DNA of 11,392 nucleotides from CAZTAR01 sp043813895 (GTDB taxonomy: Bacteria; Planctomycetota; Phycisphaerae; UBA1845; UTPLA1), in contig JBDRKQ010000066.1 of NCBI GenBank assembly GCA_043813895.1, forward strand, positions 1 to 11,392, read 5' to 3'. Position 1 is the stretch's first letter. Each line of letters opens with the position of its first letter. The notes under the pieces were generated by a model that saw nothing but the letters and a program-made list of their open reading frames with translations, ran no database searches and was not told the DNA's origin. Below, in pieces: positions 1 to 6,407 of the stretch. Both the position numbers and the translations under genes were made by a program.

Positions 1-4
1 AACA

Positions 5-19
5 CCGGCGAGACGCCGG
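5..19. repeat. Short GC-rich hairpin (6-bp stem, 3-nt loop)
   Basis: CCGGCG at 5-10 and CGCCGG at 14-19 are perfect reverse complements around the loop AGA. No T-run follows, so it is a poor intrinsic terminator. It lies beside the two direct-repeat copies at 32-82 and may be part of the same dispersed intergenic repeat. It could also be the tail of structure belonging to a gene left of the window. Confidence 0.4.
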
Positions 20-31
20 CGCCACAGCAGG

Positions 32-82
32 ATGGTGCGCCAAGGAACGCGACTTCTTTACTGAATGGTGCGTCAAGGGACG
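32..82. repeat. Two imperfect copies of an 18-bp direct repeat
   Basis: ATGGTGCGCCAAGGAACG at 32-49 and ATGGTGCGTCAAGGGACG at 65-82 match at 16 of 18 positions and start 33 bp apart. The first 13 bases of the second copy, ATGGTGCGTCAAG, recur in inverted orientation at 1351-1363 beyond the isomerase gene, where they form half of a palindrome. The pair lies upstream of the promoter of that gene. I read them as degenerate copies of a dispersed palindromic element. An operator role is possible but less likely, because one copy sits at a 3' end. Confidence 0.5.
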
Positions 83-110
83 TATCCTGCACTCCGGGGA
101 TTCCGTTCGA

Positions 111-139
111 TTGACAGCAGGCTGCATTGGGCCTAGGCT
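111..139 (+). promoter_or_regulatory. Sigma70-type promoter of the cyclophilin-FKBP gene
   Basis: A perfect -35 box, TTGACA (111-116), is followed after 17 bp by TAGGCT (134-139), which keeps the T, A and final T of the -10 consensus. Transcription would begin near 146 and leave a leader of about 58 nt before the ATG at 204. The same arrangement, TTGACA-17-TACGCT, stands before the two-TM gene at 3805. Confidence 0.5.
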
Positions 140-203
140 CAGTCCGCGTCTTTCAGCGGGGGGCGCGTGTTTCTTGTGAGTTCTTGAAGAGTGAGGAAGT
201 TCG

Positions 204-1355
204 ATGAATCGACTGATAGGTATCATTCTTGTTAGTGTCGTCTGCATCGGCGTGGCGATGCCGATTGCAGCTGTTGCCGATGACAAGGCGGAGGCCAAAC
301 AACCTGAGAAGGCGGTGAAAGCGAAAGGGATGGAAGACAAACCGAAGATTCCGGATCGGGTGTATGCGACGATGTCCACGTCGATGGGGGACATCCTGAT
401 TGAGCTTAACCAGGAGAAAGCGCCGATTACCGTCGAGAACTTCCTGCAATACGCGGACGACGGTTTTTACGAAGGCACGATCTTCCATCGTGTGATGCCC
501 GGGTTCGTCATTCAGGGCGGCGGGTTCGACAAGGAGATGACACAGAAGGAGACGCGGCCCGGCATCAAGAATGAGTGGCACAACGGCCTGAAGAACAGTC
601 GCGGCACGCTGTCGATGGCGCGTCTTGGTCGACAGCCCGATTCGGGAACCTCGCAGTTCTTCGTCAATCTCGTTGACAACGGGGGCCTGGACCAGCCACG
701 TGACGGCGCGGCGTACGCCGTTTTCGCCAGGGTGATCAAAGGGATGGAGGTCGTTGACAAGATCGCCGCGGCGCCGACGGCCACGAAGGGATCTCACCAG
801 AACGTGCCGGTGGAGGCTATCACAATCAACAGCGTGAAACGGCTGGAGGCCCCTGAGGAGATCGAGGAGGCGGCCATGCTGGGACGTGCGTTGGAAGCGG
901 AAGAGAAAACACGCATGGATGCAGAGGCGAAGAAACGTGCGGAGGCGTTTATGCAGGCGTTTAGCACAGGTCAGAAGTTCGCGCTCGCGAAGGCGGGCGA
1001 AGGTGCGGAGGGTCGGGTGACGTCCACCGGGCTCTGGATGGCGGATGTCAAGGAGGGCGGCGGCGCTTCACCGAAGCCCAGCGACAAGGTGACCGTACAC
1101 TACACCGGTTGGCTGTCGGATGGCACGAAGTTCGACTCGTCGATGGATCGCGGCCAGCCGGCTGTGTTTGGCCTGACGCAAGTGATCAAAGGCTGGACCG
1201 AAGGGCTCAGCACGATGAAGGTCGGCGGCAAGCGAATGCTGGTCATCCCCTACGAGTTGGGCTACGGCGTACAGGGCCGACCGCCGAAGATACCGGGCTC
1301 CGCCGTGCTCGTGTTCGAGGTCGAGTTGCTCGGCATTAACGAGGGTGCGTCTTGA
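204..1355 (+). CDS. Exported peptidyl-prolyl cis-trans isomerase, cyclophilin-FKBP fusion
   Basis: The 383-residue protein should catalyse proline cis-trans isomerisation during folding outside the inner membrane. Residues 1-25 form a signal peptide with an AVA|DD type I cleavage site. A cyclophilin domain follows (about 53-212) with FHRVMPGFVIQGG at 94-106, including catalytic Arg96, and the SQFFVNL strand. The place of the cyclosporin-contacting Trp of human CypA is Gly here (GGLDQ). A charged helical linker (about 218-262) leads to an FKBP domain (about 275-378) that keeps the pocket aromatics: Tyr300, Phe310-Asp311, Phe322, Val327-Ile328, Trp331, Tyr354 and Phe371. GAGG at 193-196 lies 7 nt before the ATG. 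The gene is monocistronic and convergent with the next one. Both folds look intact, so both active sites may work; the Cyp-FKBP order is uncommon. The isomerase call is very secure, the clients are unknown. Confidence 0.95.
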   Translation: MNRLIGIILVSVVCIGVAMPIAAVADDKAEAKQPEKAVKAKGMEDKPKIPDRVYATMSTSMGDILIELNQEKAPITVENFLQYADDGFYEGTIFHRVMPGFVIQGGGFDKEMTQKETRPGIKNEWHNGLKNSRGTLSMARLGRQPDSGTSQFFVNLVDNGGLDQPRDGAAYAVFARVIKGMEVVDKIAAAPTATKGSHQNVPVEAITINSVKRLEAPEEIEEAAMLGRALEAEEKTRMDAEAKKRAEAFMQAFSTGQKFALAKAGEGAEGRVTSTGLWMADVKEGGGASPKPSDKVTVHYTGWLSDGTKFDSSMDRGQPAVFGLTQVIKGWTEGLSTMKVGGKRMLVIPYELGYGVQGRPPKIPGSAVLVFEVELLGINEGAS

Positions 1356-1363
1356 CGCACCAT
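1344..1363. repeat. Perfect 8-bp palindrome over the isomerase stop codon; possible two-way terminator
   Basis: GGTGCGTC (1344-1351) and GACGCACC (1354-1361) are exact reverse complements separated by TT. A folded RNA would more likely have a 7-bp stem with a CTTG loop. The palindrome contains the TGA of the isomerase gene and fills most of the 18-bp gap to the convergent lipoprotein gene. No U-tract follows on either strand, so a terminator role is only inferred. Read on the minus strand, 1351-1363 is ATGGTGCGTCAAG, identical to part of the repeat copy at 65-77, which suggests a dispersed element that supplied the 3' end of the gene. Confidence 0.5.
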
Positions 1364-1373
1364 TTCCGCTGAT

Positions 1374-2594
1374 TCAGGGCTCGACGTTGTCGCCAGCGGG
1401 TTCGAAGGCGGGATCGCCTGCGGGGTGGGCGGTTGCTCCATCGCCGACGACTCTGGCCTCGGGTTCCAGCGGAGACTCCCGCACGTTGCCGCGGAGCCAG
1501 CCGAGGACGAGGTAGTCGCAGGCGAGCCGGTCCTTGATCGTCTCGGGGTCGAACTCGATCGCCAGGGCGGTGGCGCTGAGCTTGCGGAGGTCTTCCTCGG
1601 TCTGCTCGGGTCCGATGATGTCGTAGTATCCCGCTGCGCGCAGGGCCTGGACAAACTGCCGGGCGGTGTTTCTGCCGAAGGCGTCGGCGCGCGTCCGGCT
1701 GCGCGAAGACATGAAGGGCGAGACGGCGATTCTCACGTTCAGCCGCCGGTCGATCTCCGCATCAAGGAACGCGACAGCCTGCTCGGCCAGCCCGGCCGGG
1801 TCTGCCGGGTCTGTGACGACCTCGGGCATCGAGACGGCGCTTCCCTTGCGCACGTCGATCAGCCTGAAACGCAGTGCCGACGCGGTGGCACTCATCCCCG
1901 TCATCGCAGCGTCGGCCGCGGAGGCACAGCGGCGGATTTGATCGGCGGACATCGCGAGAGACACATGATCCAGGATTTCGGCGGGTTGTCGGGCACGGGG
2001 GTCCACGAGGAACCGGGCGGGCAGGTCGTAGCTCCAATCCACCGCGAGCCAGTCCTTGATAAGGCGCTTCTGCTCCTGCGGGATCACGACACAGGGGAAG
2101 TTGGCACGGGCGTCGTTGAGAATCGGGACCGTGTGCGTGGCCCAGCGATCCGGCGCGTCGAGGTTGCAGGCGACGACCTGCAAGCCGTCAGGCCCGAGTG
2201 ACTCCTGGAGCCGAGCCATCTCGGCCAGCTCCTTCGTGCTATGCCGGCACCAGGAAGCCCAGAAATCGAGGAGCACGAGGCGGCGATGGTGCTTGAAGCT
2301 GGTGACGAACACATCCAGGTTCTTGGCATCGAGAACGGGGGGCGTGTCGGGGTAGCTGTAGGCCAGAGGCGGTCGCTGATCCGCGGCGGGCGTTTCCTCC
2401 GGCGAGTGGGTCGCCTGGGCGGTCTGGTCGGTCTGAGTGGTTCGCGGCGATCCTTGCCACCAATTGCCCTCCTGCGAACAGCCGGCAGCCAGCCAGAGGA
2501 CACCGACCAAGACAGGAAGCCCCATCAGGCGGCATACAATCGCGGGTGTTGCAGATTTCTCAGAGACACGCTGCTCGGCCATGCGTGACATCAT
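1374..2594 (-). CDS. Thioredoxin-fold (TlpA-like) lipoprotein with a C-terminal LpoB/TolB-like region
   Basis: The 406-residue protein begins with a long signal region ending in the lipobox LAAGC (Cys39), so it should be lipid-anchored outside the inner membrane. A Thr/Gln/Pro-rich linker (about 50-85) leads to a thioredoxin-like domain (about 88-220): LVLLDFWASWC with WCRHS at 115-119, an N-L-D segment, and LPARFLVD with the expected cis-Pro. The motif is CxxS, so the resolving cysteine is missing and ordinary disulfide reductase turnover is unlikely; a mixed-disulfide, isomerase or binding role fits better. Residues about 283-385 (RIAVSPFMSSRSRT... to ...CDYLVLGWLRG) resemble the periplasmic alpha/beta fold of LpoB or the TolB N-terminus; this is a weak call. 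GGAGG lies 6 nt before the ATG at 2594, which favours it over an in-frame start at 2612. It has its own promoter (2678-2705). Confidence 0.82.
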   Translation of the reverse strand: MMSRMAEQRVSEKSATPAIVCRLMGLPVLVGVLWLAAGCSQEGNWWQGSPRTTQTDQTAQATHSPEETPAADQRPPLAYSYPDTPPVLDAKNLDVFVTSFKHHRRLVLLDFWASWCRHSTKELAEMARLQESLGPDGLQVVACNLDAPDRWATHTVPILNDARANFPCVVIPQEQKRLIKDWLAVDWSYDLPARFLVDPRARQPAEILDHVSLAMSADQIRRCASAADAAMTGMSATASALRFRLIDVRKGSAVSMPEVVTDPADPAGLAEQAVAFLDAEIDRRLNVRIAVSPFMSSRSRTRADAFGRNTARQFVQALRAAGYYDIIGPEQTEEDLRKLSATALAIEFDPETIKDRLACDYLVLGWLRGNVRESPLEPEARVVGDGATAHPAGDPAFEPAGDNVEP

Positions 2595-2600
2595 CCTTGA

Positions 2601-2605
2601 CCTCC
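2601..2605 (-). promoter_or_regulatory. Shine-Dalgarno GGAGG fixing the lipoprotein start
   Basis: On the minus strand GGAGG is followed by TCAAGG and then ATGATG. The 6-nt spacing to the ATG at 2594 is ideal, whereas an upstream in-frame start at 2612 would place this site inside the coding region. Confidence 0.65.
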
Positions 2606-2677
2606 CGGCCACGAGAGCCTCTTACGGGATATGTGGATTGTCGGCGGCGGACCGTCGTGGTCTCCACCCCAACGGGG

Positions 2678-2705
2678 ATTGTAAGTGCAACACGGATGAG
2701 GTCAA
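2678..2705 (-). promoter_or_regulatory. Sigma70-type promoter of the thioredoxin-fold lipoprotein gene
   Basis: On the minus strand TTGACC (2705-2700) and TACAAT (2683-2678) are separated by 16 bp; each matches its consensus hexamer at 5 of 6 positions. The leader would be about 75 nt. It lies in the 158-bp gap after the two-TM gene and indicates that the lipoprotein gene is transcribed independently. The rest of that gap (2595-2752) shows only a weak hairpin (GAGAA/TTCTC at 2727-2742) that might help end the upstream transcript. Confidence 0.6.
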
Positions 2706-2752
2706 TTGCAGGGTGATGCCGAGCGAGAAGGGGCATTCTCCGAGCAGCATGG

Positions 2753-3805
2753 TCAATCGGCAGCCGGCGCGGGGGGAGCAGCTTCATCGTTGGACCCTTC
2801 GAGCTCTTCGGCCCGCTTTTTAAGCAGGTCCATGCGTTCCCGCACTTCTTGAGCCATGCGTGAGTTCGGGAATTCCTGGACGATCTGGAGGCCCGCATCG
2901 AGGGCCGCCCGCCAGCTGTGATCGGCGGCGGCGAGCGAGAACTGCACGCCGAGGTTGTGGAGCTTCGCCCGGAAGACGCCACGAGCGGACTCTTCCAGGG
3001 CGGCGGCTTCATTGGGCATGAGGAACTGATCCAGCTCTTTGAGGATCGCGATGCCGCGGTCGACCTCGTTGCGCTGGACGGATTCGTCCCAGGCCTTGAG
3101 CAGGCGGCGTTTGTGGTCGTTGCGATACTTGGCGAAGAGCTTGGGGAGATCTCGCAGTTCTTCTACTTCCGGATGTGCGGCCATCAGGCGATCCATCTCG
3201 CGGCGCGCGCGGTCCCAATCCTGGGCGGCCATCAAGGCGCGGACCTGTTCGACGGCTTCTTGAAGCTTGTCGGCACGGTCTCGCTGGCGCGAGGCGTCAA
3301 GCTCACGGCGTAATCGCATGGCCTCATTCTTGTAACCGTGGCGGGCTTCGAGCAACTCGACCAGCGAGTAGGCGGCCTCCCAATCGCCGCGGATGATTTC
3401 CTCATTGATGGCGAGGCGCAGGGCGGTCCGCTCCTTGCCGCGATGCGTAATCGCCCTGGCGGTATCGGAGAGCTGGGCGTTGTCGGCAATGACGCGGAGC
3501 TGCTCCTTCTGGTGTTCGATATCACCCTGGAGGTCTCGCAGGAGGCCGTACATGCGAAAGGTGTTGGCTTCGATCTTGAGGAAGATGTCCATCAAGCCCC
3601 AGCCAAGAATGAGGACCGACGCGAGCAGCAGGGCCCCGGCGAGGACGCAGATTCCCAACGGCAAGTGAACGTCGCCGGTTTCCGACTGGCCGGTGAACAG
3701 CATGATCGCTGCGACGACAAGGGTGATCGCGCTAAGCAGCCAGACGATTCTGCCGACGCGAACCGCCCTGCGGACGTTCTCGAATCTCTGTGGCACCATA
3801 GCCAT
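2753..3805 (-). CDS. Two-TM membrane protein with long helical (TPR-like) cytoplasmic domain
   Basis: I do not recognise a named family. The 350-residue product has two hydrophobic segments near the N-terminus (about 17-37, IVWLLSAITLVVAAIMLF, and about 47-70, LGICVLAGALLLASVLILGWGL). A long, charged helical region follows. It contains repeat-like pairs such as GDWEAAYSLVELLEARHGYKN, QDWDRARREMDRLMAAHPEV and HSWRAALDAGLQIVQEFPNS, each shaped like a TPR helix pair ending near a proline. The C-terminus is an acidic, Ala/Pro-rich tail. With two TM segments both ends should face the cytoplasm, suggesting a membrane-tethered scaffold. The start is uncertain: ATG at 3805 has a weak GAGA at suitable spacing, TTG at 3817 is in frame but has no ribosome-binding site, and ATG at 3799 is also possible. 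A TTGACA promoter lies about 40 nt upstream. Confidence 0.75.
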   Translation of the reverse strand: MAMVPQRFENVRRAVRVGRIVWLLSAITLVVAAIMLFTGQSETGDVHLPLGICVLAGALLLASVLILGWGLMDIFLKIEANTFRMYGLLRDLQGDIEHQKEQLRVIADNAQLSDTARAITHRGKERTALRLAINEEIIRGDWEAAYSLVELLEARHGYKNEAMRLRRELDASRQRDRADKLQEAVEQVRALMAAQDWDRARREMDRLMAAHPEVEELRDLPKLFAKYRNDHKRRLLKAWDESVQRNEVDRGIAILKELDQFLMPNEAAALEESARGVFRAKLHNLGVQFSLAAADHSWRAALDAGLQIVQEFPNSRMAQEVRERMDLLKKRAEELEGSNDEAAPPAPAAD

Positions 3806-3851
3806 ACTGCGTCTCAAGCCGGTGAGGTAAGTATCTCAGCCACCGTCTGGC

Positions 3852-3880
3852 AGCGTAGTCCTCGGCACGTCGCGTGTCAA
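3852..3880 (-). promoter_or_regulatory. Sigma70-type promoter of the two-TM protein gene
   Basis: On the minus strand a perfect TTGACA (3880-3875) is separated by 17 bp from TACGCT (3857-3852). Transcription would start near 3845, about 40 nt before the ATG at 3805. The palindromic repeat element begins about 12 bp upstream of the -35 box. Confidence 0.5.
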
Positions 3881-3891
3881 TTGATTTGCGG

Positions 3892-3995
3892 TTCAGATCA
3901 GAGCCACGACCGTCGGGGAGTCGGTTTTCGTTCTCATCGAGGGGTCCTCCCGGCGCGCGCTGGCCGCTTGCTGACGCGCGCGGCTCTGATCATGC
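3892..3995. repeat. Palindromic dispersed element (REP/MITE-like) of planctomycete type
   Basis: GATCAGAGCC at 3896-3905 and GGCTCTGATC at 3982-3991 are perfect 10-bp inverted repeats bounding about 76 bp that is rich in GCGCGC strings. Translated on the plus strand, the region gives the peptide strings EPRPSGS and LADARGSD. From general knowledge, these recur in many spurious 'hypothetical proteins' of planctomycete genomes, which marks a dispersed non-coding repeat. It lies in the 250-bp gap between the 4056-4265 gene and the two-TM gene; the rest of that gap holds only the promoter at 3852-3880. It may shield the upstream operon from the next gene or work as a terminator, but no T-run is seen. 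Confidence 0.6.
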
Positions 3996-4055
3996 CCACA
4001 CGTTACCAGGTGCATCGCGCGCCCCTCAACTGTTTGTTCTTCTTCCTGGCCGGCT

Positions 4056-4265
4056 CTAGTCCACGCCCGTCGCTTCGTACACGCCTTGTTCTGAGGCGGC
4101 CTCCCGTTCGGCCTCGCGTCTTGCTTCCTCTTCCTTTAGCTGCGCTGCGTGCACCTTCTCGGCCGTCTCAACGACGGCATGGCGCGCGCCGGCGAGCATC
4201 ATCAGGAAAGCCAGACCGCCCACTGCGAGGAAGCCGACCGTGATGAGCCACATCACATCCTGCAT
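4056..4265 (-). CDS. Small single-TM membrane protein
   Basis: The 69-residue product has one membrane segment (about 5-26, MWLITVGFLAVGGLAFLMMLAG). It is followed by a charged amphipathic helix (about 30-60, rich in Ala, Glu, Lys and Arg) and a short acidic end. Positive charges directly after the TM segment suggest an N-out, C-in orientation with the helix in the cytoplasm. No family is recognised. AGGGGG lies 5 nt before the ATG and overlaps the TAG of the lipoprotein gene, only 9 bp away, so it is probably the last gene of the 6407-4056 operon and translationally coupled. Good ribosome-binding site, TM segment and tight spacing argue that it is real despite its size. Confidence 0.68.
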   Translation of the reverse strand: MQDVMWLITVGFLAVGGLAFLMMLAGARHAVVETAEKVHAAQLKEEEARREAEREAASEQGVYEATGVD

Positions 4266-4270
4266 GGAAA

Positions 4271-4276
4271 CCCCCT
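4271..4276 (-). promoter_or_regulatory. Shine-Dalgarno overlapping the upstream stop codon
   Basis: On the minus strand AGGGGG (4276-4271) shares its first two bases with the TAG stop (4277-4275) of the lipoprotein gene and precedes the next ATG (4265) by 5 nt. A ribosome ending on the lipoprotein gene would uncover this site, which suggests coupled translation. Confidence 0.55.
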
Positions 4277-4724
4277 AGTGGTGGCGCGTGCGATCGAAGA
4301 GTCGGTCGTCGCGCTGCCACATGCCGTCGGAACTCCCGCCGAAACCGCCTTTGCTCGACGAGGGTATCATCAGGAGGTTTGGCTCGTTCAGGAACTCACT
4401 CTCGGACATCGTGAGCGGATAGTAGCCGGACTTCATGATGCGGATCTGCCCTCCGCCCTGGATCTTCTCCTTCATGATCCACCATCGGCCGTTCCCGTCC
4501 GTCGTGCCGAGTACTTTCCAGTCGCCGTCCGATTGCCGCTGCTCGATGTTCGCGCGGTTGACCGATCGACTGGATTCCTGGTCGCTGAGCTGTCCCATAT
4601 AGACCAACTCCTGGCAGCCGCAGAGGATGGCGGGCAGTGCGACAAGCACTAAGGCACGTAGCGCACATGCCGATCGGGACAGCCGCCGGGTGTGCGATGA
4701 TGCGACATTCACACGCTTTATCAT
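4275..4724 (-). CDS. Small lipoprotein with a beta-rich domain
   Basis: The 149-residue product starts with a basic N-terminus and hydrophobic stretch ending in LCGC (Cys37), a plausible lipobox with long n-region. The mature part begins QELVYMGQL and continues with a beta-rich segment (about 60-118): DWKVLGTTDGNGRWWIMKEKIQ, then IRIMKSGYYPLTMSESEF. A short hydrophobic strand and a Gly/Ser-rich, then Arg/Asp/His-rich C-terminus follow. The 'TTDGNGRWWI...GYYP' pattern recalls carboxypeptidase-regulatory or PEGA-like beta-sandwich domains; this is only a resemblance. The ATG overlaps the TGA of the E1-like gene as ATGA (4721-4724), with GAGG 11 nt upstream, so the pair is probably coupled. A longer open frame up to 5309 runs antisense-free through the E1-like gene in another frame and is not the real start. 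Confidence 0.78.
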   Translation of the reverse strand: MIKRVNVASSHTRRLSRSACALRALVLVALPAILCGCQELVYMGQLSDQESSRSVNRANIEQRQSDGDWKVLGTTDGNGRWWIMKEKIQGGGQIRIMKSGYYPLTMSESEFLNEPNLLMIPSSSKGGFGGSSDGMWQRDDRLFDRTRHH

Positions 4725-5803
4725 GTTCCGATGTACCTCGCGTAAAGAGAGCGGCCTCTTTCCAACTCGGACACGCCCTTGATGATCGCGCGCCCGTCCG
4801 GGAAAAGTGAGACCTGACATCCTTCGACTTCGAATCGCAATAGATATCGGTTGAATTGCGGGGGTGCCTTTGCCACGGGGGTGATCCTGGCGGCGATTTG
4901 CTCGAAATCCACGATCTTGCCGGACCCAGGGCTGACTTGGACGGCATCCCGGCCACACAGCAGGGCCGTGCGATTGGTATCTCCCGCGTCCAGGAATTCG
5001 TACTTGCCGTGCTTGCAGCAGGGACAATCGCCCTTGTCGTAGGCGCTTTGCGTATTGAACTGCTCGAACCGCCCCGTCCAGACGTCCACTTGCACCAGCT
5101 TGCGGTTCAGCGCGTCCGGTTGCCCGGTCAGGATCTTCAAGGCCTCCACCGACTGCAACGCGGCGACGATGTGGACGGTTGCCGCGAGGATGCCTGCCGT
5201 GTCGCACGTCGGGCTGATGCCGGGCGGCGGTGGGCGGTCCCACACACACCGCAGGCAGGGTGTCTCGCCGGGCAGAATCGGCATGACCATCCCGTCGGTG
5301 CCGACGCACGCGCCATAGACCCAGGGGATACGCCGTTTCACGGCAACGTCGTTCATCAAGAAGCGAATCTCGAAGTTGTCCGTGCCGTCCAGGAGAAGAT
5401 GGGTGGATTCGACAAAGGACTCGATGTTGGAGGGTACGGCGTCCGCGACGATCGGCTCGACGTTTACGGTCGAGTTGATCGCGGCGAGCCGGTGGGCGGC
5501 GGCCACGGCCTTGGGGATTCCCTCCGCGACGTCGGCCTCCGTGAAGAGGACCTGCCGCTGGAGGTTGTTGAGTTCGACGTAGTCACGGTCGACGATGCGA
5601 AGGAAACCGACGCCGGCACGAATGAGCGTGTCCGCCAGGGCGGTGCCCAGTGCGCCGCAGCCGATGAGTGTCACGCGAGCGGCACTTAGCTTCTCTTGTC
5701 CCTTTCGGCCCAGGTGCTCGAAGAGCACTTGGCGCGAGTAGCGATCCGCGTGTTGCAGAGGCTTACCGGCTGCTTGGTTCGGGTACTCGTGAAGGTCTGC
5801 CAT
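4721..5803 (-). CDS. ThiF/MoeB-family E1-like adenylyltransferase
   Basis: Members of this family adenylate the C-terminal Gly-Gly of ThiS, MoaD or another ubiquitin-like protein using ATP. The 360-residue protein has the nucleotide loop GCGALG (48-53), Asp72 after it (IVDRDYVELNNLQRQ, 70-84), Lys98, and the magnesium/adenylate DGTDNFEIRFLMND (139-152). Cys183/Cys186 (CLRC) and Cys260/Cys263 (CPCC) form a zinc site. Cys200 in PTCDTAGIL is the usual reactive cysteine position. The C-terminal part (about 278-360, starting LLCGRDAVQV) matches the extra domain seen on many ThiF proteins; no rhodanese domain is present. ATG at 5803 is chosen because the family's DRYSRQ block begins at residue 20 and a frame extension upstream would run through the previous gene; only a weak AGG precedes it. 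No ThiS, MoaD, ThiG or JAB gene is nearby, so the substrate is unknown. Confidence 0.94.
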   Translation of the reverse strand: MADLHEYPNQAAGKPLQHADRYSRQVLFEHLGRKGQEKLSAARVTLIGCGALGTALADTLIRAGVGFLRIVDRDYVELNNLQRQVLFTEADVAEGIPKAVAAAHRLAAINSTVNVEPIVADAVPSNIESFVESTHLLLDGTDNFEIRFLMNDVAVKRRIPWVYGACVGTDGMVMPILPGETPCLRCVWDRPPPPGISPTCDTAGILAATVHIVAALQSVEALKILTGQPDALNRKLVQVDVWTGRFEQFNTQSAYDKGDCPCCKHGKYEFLDAGDTNRTALLCGRDAVQVSPGSGKIVDFEQIAARITPVAKAPPQFNRYLLRFEVEGCQVSLFPDGRAIIKGVSELERGRSLYARYIGT

Positions 5804-5831
5804 CGCAAAGGCCTGGCGTGCGTTACTCCGC

Positions 5832-6407
5832 CTACTGGGGCGGATCGGTCGGCGGCTCGTCCTTCTCTTTGGAGAGCGCGGCCAGGTAGCCGTCCTCGGG
5901 CGGGGGTTGGCCGTTTCTCGGGAGAGACTCTGGATGGACGCTGGCTGGATGGGGGGGCTCGGGTTCCGTCGGTTCAGCTGGCGCGCCGACGGCGGGTGCA
6001 GCCGCAAACTGACCCGCGCGACTCTGCTTGAAGAGCCCGTAGGAGGTGCAGCCGGCCTTGCAGAAGAGCAGGCCGAAGAGCGCGAACAAGGCGTACTGAA
6101 AAACGAAGCCCTGTGCCTTCCATGCGTCTACGAGCCAGTACCCGCCGCAGAGGAGCAGGATCAGACCACAGAGGCCGGAGAGGCCCGCATCGAGGAGCAG
6201 CCCCACGGTCTTGCCCGCCCAGCAGATACCGGCGGCCAGGATGAAGCCGGCGCCTCCGATCCACAGCATCCAATTGAAGAAGTCCACCGTGAAGTTGAAG
6301 AAACGGTCTTCAGAGACGCCTTCGAAACCCGAGAACTTGGCGTAGGCGAGCAGGACCAGGCCGGCGACCAATGTGTAGAGGGCGTTGCGTTTGGCGTGTT
6401 CGTTCAT
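5832..6407 (-). CDS. Four-TM membrane protein with proline-rich cytoplasmic tail
   Basis: This 191-residue product has no family I can name. Four hydrophobic segments are visible: about 9-25 (ALYTLVAGLVLLAYAKF), 44-63 (WMLWIGGAGFILAAGICW), 70-93 (LLLDAGLSGLCGLILLLCGGYWLV) and 101-118 (VFQYALFALFGLLFCKAG). Five cysteines lie in or near segments 2-4. Residues about 130-191 form a Pro/Glu-rich tail (PAEPTEPEPPHPA...) that should be cytoplasmic if the N-terminus is inside. The gene ends 28 bp before the E1-like start, so they are probably co-transcribed. The ATG at 6407 has only a distant GGA before it, so initiation may be weak. The 83-bp gap to the NIL gene shows no clear promoter, so the operon may begin further upstream. 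Confidence 0.82.
   Translation of the reverse strand: MNEHAKRNALYTLVAGLVLLAYAKFSGFEGVSEDRFFNFTVDFFNWMLWIGGAGFILAAGICWAGKTVGLLLDAGLSGLCGLILLLCGGYWLVDAWKAQGFVFQYALFALFGLLFCKAGCTSYGLFKQSRAGQFAAAPAVGAPAEPTEPEPPHPASVHPESLPRNGQPPPEDGYLAALSKEKDEPPTDPPQ

Noticed and set aside
3874..4059. 61-residue plus-strand peptide with EPRPSGS and LADARGSD
   Set aside because: These strings are translations of a dispersed repeat, there is no ribosome-binding site, and it overlaps the inverted repeats; treated as a repeat.
3338..4243. Long plus-strand open frame across the two-TM gene and its upstream gap
   Set aside because: It is antisense to a gene with TM segments and a promoter, crosses the palindromic element, and its product has no domain-like pattern.
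4275..5309. A 344-codon open frame on the minus strand
   Set aside because: Its first 195 codons are out-of-frame sequence inside the E1-like gene; only the last 149 residues, from the ATG at 4724, form a sensible lipoprotein.
5804..6007. Extension of the E1-like gene upstream to 6007
   Set aside because: It would run through the 3' end of the 4-TM gene in another frame and is a low-complexity Arg/Pro/Ser peptide; the E1 fold begins just after the ATG at 5803.
4056..6407. E1-like cluster as an antiphage ubiquitin-like system (CBASS type II or Bil)
   Set aside because: There is no nucleotide cyclase, E2, JAB peptidase or ubiquitin-like protein, and the enzyme is an ordinary ThiF/MoeB-type with a CGRDAVQV C-terminal domain.
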